From Chrysochromulina parva (lineage: Eukaryota; Haptophyta; Prymnesiales; Chrysochromulinaceae), in NCBI GenBank assembly GCA_002887195.1, contig PJAB01001759.1, positions 1-12,372 on the forward strand: a DNA stretch of 12,372 bases, given 5' to 3'. Both the position numbers and the translations under genes were made by a program. Every line of letters starts with the position of its first letter. Position 1 is the stretch's first letter. The notes beneath the pieces were generated by a model that did not search any database, was not told the DNA's origin, and saw nothing but the letters and a program-made list of their open reading frames with translations. This document shows, one piece after another, positions 7,411 to 12,372 of this stretch.

Positions 7411-7658
7411 GCGCCCGGTAACGTACGTGGGTACTAGTCAGGTAGACCTGTGCTAGGAGTAGGACCCGTGCGGGCGTACGAGAGTGTGAACCGCGACTTA
7501 CAGAAGTAGTACAGCATGTTTATTGACCGATGTAGAAAGTCATCTTCGGAGGAATCTCGACCATTTTTCGCCACCATCGGAATCCGTGACTGTGAGAAAT
7601 CTCCGATTGTTCACAGCCAATTCACAGCCCCGCGCAAGGGGCCCCAGCCCCTTGCCCC
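7411..7658. promoter_or_regulatory. Spacer between channel and oxygenase genes
   Basis: These 248 bases must hold the channel 3' untranslated region and the promoter and leader of the next gene on the same strand. Visible elements are a TTCACAGCC direct repeat at 7610-7618 and 7621-7629, bracketing a CCAAT pentamer at 7617-7621, and a strong hairpin at 7634-7655. No AATAAA is present. The promoter role is inferred from position. Confidence 0.35.
7634..7655 (+). promoter_or_regulatory. GC-rich hairpin directly upstream of the start codon
   Basis: GCAAGGGG (7634-7641) and CCCCTTGC (7648-7655) are perfect reverse complements around a 6-base loop CCCCAG. The stem ends three bases before the ATG at 7659. 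If transcribed in the leader it would sit where an initiating ribosome must pass, so it could damp translation. The structure is seen; the effect is inferred. Confidence 0.5.
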
Positions 7659-9053
7659 ATGAGAGGCCGACTCGTCTGTGTATCGATGGCGATCATCTTC
7701 GTACATGTGGCCTCCGCCTTTGCGCTCTGCCAAAGCAGTCGGTGCGCGCATCTCCATCGCGTATCGAGAGTGACGTGCTCACTTGCAGGTGCTGGCACTT
7801 GGAGCCGACACTGCACCGAGGACAACGAAGAATACTTCTACCAAGAGAGCTCCGGCACGTCGAGCTGGGAGCTCCCTGAGGGTGCCGTCTTGGAAAAGGA
7901 TGGCGCCGCAGGCTTGGGCGCGTATGCCACGCAGGGTGCTGCCTCCGCTGGCACATGGCAGTCGTATGAATCCGAAGACGGGGAGTACTTCCACAACGCA
8001 GAGACGGGAGCGACGAGCTGGGAGCTTCCACCGGACGCTCAGCTGGTCGCGGACGCGGACGTGGCAGCAGCGGCAGCGGACACGGCGGCGGACACGGCGA
8101 CCGCGGCGGCGGACTATTATCAGGAGGGGACGACGGTCCTGCGGGGCCTCAACGCGCAAGCAGGCGACCCACAGCAGAGTCCGCTCTCGGCGGTCTTGAG
8201 CTCCGTGAACGAGGTGTGGCTGAGCTCGCGCGAGATTGATGTCGAGATCGAGGGCGAGGCGCCGCCAGCCCTTGGGGAGAGCGTCGCCGCCGGCGAGGTG
8301 GTGCTGTGCCTGCCTTACGTCGTTGAGGAGGAGGAGGTGCAGTGGCTGCTCCGGGCGGCGCTCGAGGCATGTGGCGAGGCGCCTCCGAGCACCGGCCGCC
8401 GGCGATTCTGCGTCTCGGATCCGGAAGCGTTCCTCTCGACGGAGGTGATGCTCCGGTGCGAGGAGGTGCTGCTCCGTGTGCTCGATCGTCTCGACGACGA
8501 GTGCCCGTCTATCTATTCCACACTGTTCGCACCGGGCGAGGGATGGGCAGCGCGTCAGCCGCTGAACGCGCGCGGGGTGCAACCGAAGTCTGCCGACGGC
8601 CCTCCCGCGCACCTGGCCGTGACGTGTCCGACCTTACGAGATCTCTACCTCGCGGGCGAGCTCGAGTGGTCCGAGGGCGAGCCCGCCATAAATGTGTACG
8701 GCGCGGGCGGCCAGTTCGGATGCCACAAGGACCACCTGGCGCTCACAGTGCTGATTCCTCTGACGGCTCCGGGCACCGATTTTGCGGGTGGCGGCACGGG
8801 CTTTTGGGCGGGCAATCGCGAGACGAGTGAGGACCCGCAGAGCAACCCGACGGCTGTGCTCACACCGGCGCTTGGGACGGCGCTCGTCTTCGGCGGCGAC
8901 GTGACGCACGCGGGGATGCCGGTGCAGGCGGGGCTCCGCGCCGTCTTCGTCGCCTCGTTCAGCACTCGAACTCCCGCCTCGCGCGTAGAGCGCTGTCGTG
9001 GGCTCCAGTCGCGCGAGGTGCGCGTGTCCGAGGCCTTCCGCAGTGCTCGCTGA
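7659..9053 (+). CDS. WW-domain / Fe(II)-2-oxoglutarate oxygenase fusion, probably plastid-targeted
   Basis: A 464-residue protein. Residues 1-22 form a signal peptide ending ASA|FA, followed by a short Arg/Ser/Cys/His-bearing, acid-free stretch (23-46): the bipartite leader style of secondary-plastid preproteins. Two WW domains follow: W48, Y59-F60-Y61, W70, P73; and W100, Y110-F111, N113, W121, P124. WW domains normally bind proline-rich ligands. After an Ala/Asp-rich linker (131-152), residues from about 213 resemble a prolyl-4-hydroxylase-type dioxygenase: an entry helix (VVEEEEVQWLL), Y347, HxD at H356/D358, a distal His at H417 and Arg at R427 (GLRAVF), which would bind iron and 2-oxoglutarate. 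All expected catalytic residues are present, so it is probably active on prolyl or similar residues; the substrate is unknown. A second Met at residue 10 is an alternative start that keeps the leader. It lies head-to-tail 248 bases after the channel and converges on the next gene. Confidence 0.88.
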   Translation: MRGRLVCVSMAIIFVHVASAFALCQSSRCAHLHRVSRVTCSLAGAGTWSRHCTEDNEEYFYQESSGTSSWELPEGAVLEKDGAAGLGAYATQGAASAGTWQSYESEDGEYFHNAETGATSWELPPDAQLVADADVAAAAADTAADTATAAADYYQEGTTVLRGLNAQAGDPQQSPLSAVLSSVNEVWLSSREIDVEIEGEAPPALGESVAAGEVVLCLPYVVEEEEVQWLLRAALEACGEAPPSTGRRRFCVSDPEAFLSTEVMLRCEEVLLRVLDRLDDECPSIYSTLFAPGEGWAARQPLNARGVQPKSADGPPAHLAVTCPTLRDLYLAGELEWSEGEPAINVYGAGGQFGCHKDHLALTVLIPLTAPGTDFAGGGTGFWAGNRETSEDPQSNPTAVLTPALGTALVFGGDVTHAGMPVQAGLRAVFVASFSTRTPASRVERCRGLQSREVRVSEAFRSAR

Positions 9054-9229
9054 CCGAGAGGCGTGCGCGTACGGTCGGAGTCCAGAGCCGACTGCCGTGC
9101 ACAGTGCAGCTCCAGAGATCAACAGCGAGAAGTCGGCGCGAGCGCGCGACGGCGCCACAGGTCCTGGCCATCGTTCCCGCGCGGACGACGGCGATCTTGC
9201 CATACCCCATAACCAACGATGATATTGCT

Positions 9230-9250
9230 GATCCCCATTAGATCCCCATT
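9230..9250. repeat. 11-base tandem duplication
   Basis: GATCCCCATT occurs at 9230-9239 and again at 9241-9250 with one A between, an 11-base tandem offset in the convergent intergenic region. Confidence 0.7.
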
Positions 9251-9361
9251 CGAGATTGGATTGCTCGATTCGTTTCGAAGGCCCGGTTTTTAGCATTTAA
9301 ACGTGCCCCCCGTGCCCCCGACGGTTCTATAACCGTTCCGCTACCGTAGCACTGACCTAAT

Positions 9362-9393
9362 GTGAGATTCATTGAGGGTGAGATTCATTGAGG
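9362..9393. repeat. Perfect 16-base tandem duplication
   Basis: GTGAGATTCATTGAGG occurs twice back to back (9362-9377 and 9378-9393) with no mismatch, which suggests a recent duplication in non-coding DNA. Confidence 0.85.
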
Positions 9394-9533
9394 CCCCCCG
9401 GTGGTACCCCTGAACGCTGAAGGCGAGGGTAGAGCTGTACCGTTCGGAAACGCGAGGCACGACCGGCCGCGAAGCGCGATGCCGGACGCGGTAGAGACGA
9501 GACGAGAGACTCCGCTCCACGCACTCTCTTCGT

Positions 9534-9557
9534 ACTGTAGCTCAATGGTACTACAGT
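9534..9557 (-). terminator. Hairpin just past the minus-strand gene's stop codon
   Basis: ACTGTAG (9534-9540) and CTACAGT (9551-9557) are perfect reverse complements around a 10-base loop. On the minus strand the hairpin begins four bases after the TGA stop (9564-9562), so it is the first structure in that gene's 3' untranslated region. A role in 3'-end formation or mRNA stability is possible but unproven; it is not a bacterial-type terminator, as it is neither GC-rich nor followed by a T-run. Confidence 0.35.
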
Positions 9558-9561
9558 GTAC

Positions 9562-11856
9562 TCACTTGTCGCGTGCGAGAAGGACCTCATGCAGCGGGAA
9601 CCGCGTGGCCTTGAGGGCGTCCTCGCGCACCACCTGCTGCCAGTAGGCATACTCGAGGACGTCGCGCGGTCGCACCTCGCCCACATTGCGCGTCACGTTG
9701 GCGAAGGCGTTGAGCTCCGCGGCCACAGTCTGCGCGAGCATCGCCGCGTGGCCAAAGGCGCGCTGGCGCACGCGCGACGCGTTGCCGCGGGCGAGGATGA
9801 CGGTGGCGACGGCGCTGTACCGGCTCGCGAGCGTCAGGGTTCGGAACTCGACTGCGCGCCTCGCCTGGAAGCGGACTGCCTCGAGGATGGTGAGGCGCGT
9901 GATGACGGTCCTCATGAGCGCCTCCTCGAATTCGGCCGGTAGCTCGAGCCGCAGCAGCTGCAGGCTGTCGAGGCGCACGTACGGAGCGAAGGCGGCGCGC
10001 ACGGCGGCGGTGAGGTTGGCGGAGATAGCACGCTTGCTCGTGAAGAAGCTATGCACGGGGAAATGCGCGACCATGTCGCAGATGGCCGACGTGGCGAGCC
10101 TTCGGAGCAGTCCCGCGGCGGGCATGTAGGTGCGGCTCGGGGTCGAGCGGCCGGCGGCACGGGCGGCGACAGCACTCTTGCTCTCATCGAGAAGCCGAGG
10201 CGACTCGACGTGTGGGAAGAGGTGTGCGAGCGTGGGCCCGTCGTAGGACCAGAGCACGGAGAGCTCCAGACCGATCGGGAGGCCTGAGGCCGCACGCGCT
10301 GAGATGAGCGGATGGCGCTCCGCCGTGCTGGGCACCCACAGGCCGGGGACGGAAGCACCACTCGCGCTCGCGGCGCTCGCAGTGGCAGCAGGGCCGTTGG
10401 CGGCAGCAGCGAACTCATCGCGTAAAGAAAAGTAGGCGGCGTCCGGAACGTTCCGGCCTTGTTCACGAAGGCGCTCCAAGGCAGTGGCGTAGGCCGAGGC
10501 GGCGGCGGCAGCAGCAGCGCCGTCGGCCGAGAAGGTGAGCGTCTGAACGGTCGAAGGGACGAGGTAGAGCGTCGCGAAGGGACCGACCCAATACATGCCT
10601 GGCGCAGAGAGTGTTGCGGGCTCGAGGGTTCGTGTGAGCCAGCTGTACACGACGGCATGGTGCAGCGGCGGAAGGAAGTCGATGGAGCATGAGGCGAAGA
10701 CGCCGACGCAGAGGAGGACGAGGCAGGTGGGGAGAATGTACTGCCGGAAGATGGCCAGGCGGCGCTCGCCGCGGTCCCGTCGCTGCTGCCGCGTCAGCGA
10801 ATCGTCGTGGTCAGATTCGTCCGTGCTCAGACGGTCATAGCCTAGACGAGTGATACCCCCGAGGGTGCCGGCGGCCTCCTCCGTGCGCGGCGTCGCATAT
10901 GGCGAGTCCTCCTCCGCCCGCGGCGAGGGGCCCACACTGCCGCTGCGAAGCTCGCGCGCTATCTCGCCGAGATCGATTCCAGCTTGCACGAGATAGAGGA
11001 CGGATTCGGTCAGCGAGCCGGGCACTGGCTCGGCGGCGACGAGCTCCTCGAGGACCGAGTCGCTGGTGGCGAAGGGTGCCTCGAGCACCGTCAGCACGTA
11101 CACTTCTTCGTCCTCCTCCTCGTGGTCGTCGTCGTCGTCGTCGTCGTCGTCCACCGCCCAGCCGTCGTCCCCGTCCCCGCCCCCGTCGCCGTCGCCGCCG
11201 CGCCGCTCGCCATCGGGGTCGGCCGTGCTCGACGGCGGCGGCTGCGGCGGCGTGAGTGGGTGTGACGGTGGTGTGAGTGGGCGTGACGGTGGTGTGTTCG
11301 AGGGGCCGACCGTGCCCGACGGCGGCGGCGGCGTGAGTGGGCGTGACGGTGGTGCGGTCGAGGGACCGGCCGTGCCGGACGGCGGCGGATGCGGCGGCGT
11401 GAGTGGGCGTGACGGTGGTGTGTTCGAGGGACCGGCCGTGCCGGACGGCGGCGGATGCGGCGGCGAGCGTGGGCGTGATGGTGGTGCGGTCGAGGGGGCG
11501 GGGATGACGACGACGTTCCTGGCCGGGTAGCTTGGACTGGCCGAGGATCCCGGATTTGAGCTCGGGTAGCTCGGGTAGCTCGGACTGGCAGATCGACCGG
11601 GTAGCGGAGAGGCCAGAGGCAGCTCGCGACGCTCGGGCAGGCCGAGGGATACCAGCGCCTGGTCGAGATCGTAATCCACAGCTGCGAGCGCCGCGCGGGC
11701 CTCGTCCGTCGAGATGTGCTCGTCCTCGCGGTTCGCCGAGTAGATGTTTTGCAGTTCCTCCACCTTGCGGCGCTGCGAGAGCTCACGGTCATCAGCCAGG
11801 CGCTCTTCGTCGTCGAGGTCGACCATCGATGGTACAGGCGCGTACGTCCCGGCCAT
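9562..11856 (-). CDS. UBA-like / proline-repeat / single-span Band 7 (SPFH)-like membrane protein
   Basis: Read from ATG at 11856 this is a 764-residue protein; positions below count from that Met. A helical UBA/CUE-like segment lies at about 30-73 (VEELQNIY, then DEARAALAAVDYDLDQALVSLG), without the MFP motif of true CUE domains. Next come a Ser/Pro/Tyr-rich stretch (about 88-112), a 20-22-residue proline-rich repeat (about 120-209), a run of nine Asp then HEEEDEE (236-252), and one hydrophobic span at about 374-391 (ILPTCLVLLCVGVFASC). The rest resembles a Band 7/SPFH domain: APGMYWVGPF, a LELSVLWSY strand, HSFFTSKRAISANL, and LRLELPAEFEEALMRTVITRLTILEAVRFQARR. SPFH proteins assemble into membrane scaffolds such as prohibitins, flotillins and erlins; the UBA-like part could bind ubiquitin. 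The frame is open upstream to a stop near 11935 but has no ATG there; ATG at 11826 is a second choice. Confidence 0.82.
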   Translation of the reverse strand: MAGTYAPVPSMVDLDDEERLADDRELSQRRKVEELQNIYSANREDEHISTDEARAALAAVDYDLDQALVSLGLPERRELPLASPLPGRSASPSYPSYPSSNPGSSASPSYPARNVVVIPAPSTAPPSRPRSPPHPPPSGTAGPSNTPPSRPLTPPHPPPSGTAGPSTAPPSRPLTPPPPSGTVGPSNTPPSRPLTPPSHPLTPPQPPPSSTADPDGERRGGDGDGGGDGDDGWAVDDDDDDDDDHEEEDEEVYVLTVLEAPFATSDSVLEELVAAEPVPGSLTESVLYLVQAGIDLGEIARELRSGSVGPSPRAEEDSPYATPRTEEAAGTLGGITRLGYDRLSTDESDHDDSLTRQQRRDRGERRLAIFRQYILPTCLVLLCVGVFASCSIDFLPPLHHAVVYSWLTRTLEPATLSAPGMYWVGPFATLYLVPSTVQTLTFSADGAAAAAAASAYATALERLREQGRNVPDAAYFSLRDEFAAAANGPAATASAASASGASVPGLWVPSTAERHPLISARAASGLPIGLELSVLWSYDGPTLAHLFPHVESPRLLDESKSAVAARAAGRSTPSRTYMPAAGLLRRLATSAICDMVAHFPVHSFFTSKRAISANLTAAVRAAFAPYVRLDSLQLLRLELPAEFEEALMRTVITRLTILEAVRFQARRAVEFRTLTLASRYSAVATVILARGNASRVRQRAFGHAAMLAQTVAAELNAFANVTRNVGEVRPRDVLEYAYWQQVVREDALKATRFPLHEVLLARDK
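11125..11151. repeat. (GTC)9 microsatellite encoding poly-Asp
   Basis: Nine perfect GTC triplets on the plus strand, read on the minus strand as nine Asp (GAC) codons inside the acidic stretch of the SPFH-like protein. Pure codon repetition suggests length variation between strains. Confidence 0.9.
11252..11510 (-). repeat. 66-base coding minisatellite (22-residue proline-rich repeat)
   Basis: Units begin at 11273, 11333, 11399 and 11465, preceded by a truncated 21-base unit at 11252. Unit lengths are 60, 66 and 66 bases, followed by a diverged last copy. In protein each unit reads roughly PPSRPLTPPHPPPSGTAGPS, with alternating NT and TA before the double proline. All lengths are multiples of three, so copy number can change without breaking the frame. 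The PPSRP and TPPxPPP cores resemble SH3 or WW-type ligands. Confidence 0.85.
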
Positions 11857-11970
11857 AAGGGTGAAGGCGCCCACGGCCCGACCGAGGCTTGTGGCAAAAA
11901 AAAGGGTGCGAGGAATGGCACTCAATATCCCTAATTAGTCGAACAATCAAGAGTGCAACTTGGTCGCGCG

Positions 11971-11995
11971 GATCTTTGCAAAGATCGAGTATAAA
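11971..11995. promoter_or_regulatory. Divergent promoter region: 16-base perfect palindrome plus TATAAA
   Basis: GATCTTTGCAAAGATC (11971-11986) is a perfect palindrome, followed three bases later by TATAAA (11990-11995). The pair lies between the minus-strand gene start (11856) and the plus-strand coding region that begins near 12026-12039. TATAAA is oriented for the rightward gene and lies 31 bases before ATG 12026. A homodimeric transcription-factor site is the natural guess for the palindrome. Confidence 0.4.
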
Positions 11996-12025
11996 GTGTG
12001 AAGAGATCGGTTTGGCGTGTCCGCG

Positions 12026-12372
12026 ATGAGTACTTGTAGGGGGTTGGACTGGTCTTCGAGTTGTTGAGGAGGCGCACCTGGCCACGCTGGCGCCGCTGCA
12101 TACTCCGCCTGCCAACAAGCGCTGCATGCAAGCCATCATCGATCCCCGCATGTTCCCACTGCATCGCGTGCCAAGCGAAGCGGCGCCACCTGCACCGCCG
12201 CAATGCGAAGCCAAGCAGACCAGTGGGTGGGACTACCATATGAATTCGACGCTGCTCACGCTCTGTAAGGGCCACTCGAAGATCACGTGCGCCATGAGGG
12301 CTCGGCGCGAACACCCGGCCGCCACGCTCAGCCTCGAGCACCGCCAAGGCTTCTTCTGCTGGATCCACCGCG
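12026..12372 (+). CDS. Partial plus-strand gene, 5' end uncertain, running off the right edge
   Basis: From 12030 the frame that starts at positions divisible by 3 is open to the window end. It encodes a natural-looking peptide with Cys, Trp, Phe and Asn among the Ala and Pro, and mostly G/C third positions (pieces: VVEEAHLATLAPLH, RCMQAIIDPRMFPLHRVP, SGWDYHMNSTLLTLC). The opposite-strand frame over the same bases is Arg/Trp/His-rich and looks like a shadow. The first in-frame ATG is at 12126, but coding character begins about 80 bases earlier. A good ATG at 12026 lies downstream of TATAAA but is one base out of phase; the GGGGG run at 12039-12043 lies between the two frames. A 3' splice site such as TTGTAG at 12033-12038 is the alternative. 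No family is recognised; function is unknown. Confidence 0.5.

Larger units (their letters stand above)
9054..9561. other. Convergent 3' intergenic region
   Basis: This 508-base stretch lies between two converging genes and should contain both 3' untranslated regions. It holds two short tandem duplications (9230-9250 and 9362-9393), a C-rich segment (9303-9319), a small inverted repeat ACGGTT-CTAT-AACCGT (9321-9336) and a hairpin next to the minus-strand stop (9534-9557). No AATAAA is visible for either strand and no gene is supported. Confidence 0.6.

Noticed and set aside
7439..7450. CAGGT-AG-ACCTG inverted repeat after the channel stop
   Set aside because: Five-base arms with a two-base gap are too short to form a stable hairpin and are expected by chance.
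9535..9553. tRNA-like A box (TAGCTCAATGGTA) suggesting a tRNA gene
   Set aside because: There is no GGTTCGANTCC-type B box, no acceptor-stem pairing and no anticodon arm downstream; the same bases are better explained by the ACTGTAG/CTACAGT hairpin.
9912..10658. 248-residue minus-strand frame overlapping the SPFH-like gene
   Set aside because: A shifted-frame shadow, Pro/Ser/Arg-rich; the overlapping frame has a recognisable membrane span and Band 7-like domain.
11066..11530. Ser/Gly/Asp-rich plus-strand frame with long Ser runs
   Set aside because: It is the antisense reading of the poly-Asp and proline-repeat region; the runs follow from the GTC triplets and minisatellite.
11857..11925. 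N-terminal extension of the SPFH-like protein to 11925
   Set aside because: That frame begins with TTG, not ATG, and crosses a T8 run on its sense strand; the first in-frame ATG is at 11856.
11931..12368. 145-residue minus-strand frame at the right end
   Set aside because: Arg/Trp/His-rich and lacking coding character compared with the plus-strand frame over the same bases.

Overview
The window looks like nuclear DNA of a compact, GC-rich algal genome with a secondary (red-lineage) plastid. A haptophyte is my first guess, and a GC-rich stramenopile such as a pelagophyte is the main alternative. The reasons are long apparently intronless reading frames with mostly G or C at third codon positions, Ala/Pro-rich protein tails, a four-domain voltage-gated cation channel of eukaryotic type, and a signal peptide ending in an ASA|FA junction, as in secondary-plastid preproteins. 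No organism-specific marker is present, so this placement is inference.

Layout from left to right. Positions 2-130 hold the last 42 codons of a plus-strand gene with a coiled-coil C-terminus, followed by an AATAAA signal at 339. From 131 to 1740 the sequence is mostly intergenic. It contains a short GA-rich tandem repeat, a possible small minus-strand gene (1027-1224), and a minus-strand frame with two CxxC pairs just beyond it. The main gene (1741-7410, plus) encodes an 1889-residue four-domain channel with an EEEE selectivity ring, four Arg-rich S4 segments, a C-terminal EF-hand and an IQ-like motif. Its III-IV linker contains V-F-M and otherwise closely resembles the fast-inactivation gate of animal sodium channels. 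A 248-base spacer ends in a GC-rich hairpin just before the next gene (7659-9053, plus). That gene encodes a probable plastid-targeted protein with two WW domains and a prolyl-4-hydroxylase-like Fe(II)/2-oxoglutarate oxygenase domain. It converges on a minus-strand gene (9562-11856) for a UBA-like, proline-repeat, acidic, single-membrane-span, Band 7/SPFH-like protein. A short divergent promoter region (16-base palindrome plus TATAAA) separates that gene from a plus-strand coding region that runs off the right edge.

The genes do not form an operon or an obvious pathway. The strongest biology is the channel, a Ca2+-type pore with both calmodulin/EF-hand-type and NaV-type gating elements. The most unusual domain architectures are the WW-oxygenase and the UBA-like/SPFH protein. 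Short perfect or near-perfect tandem duplications (11-21 bases) recur in coding and non-coding DNA, and two of them in the channel share the same junction sequence. No rRNA, tRNA, CRISPR array, insertion sequence or virus-like gene was found.
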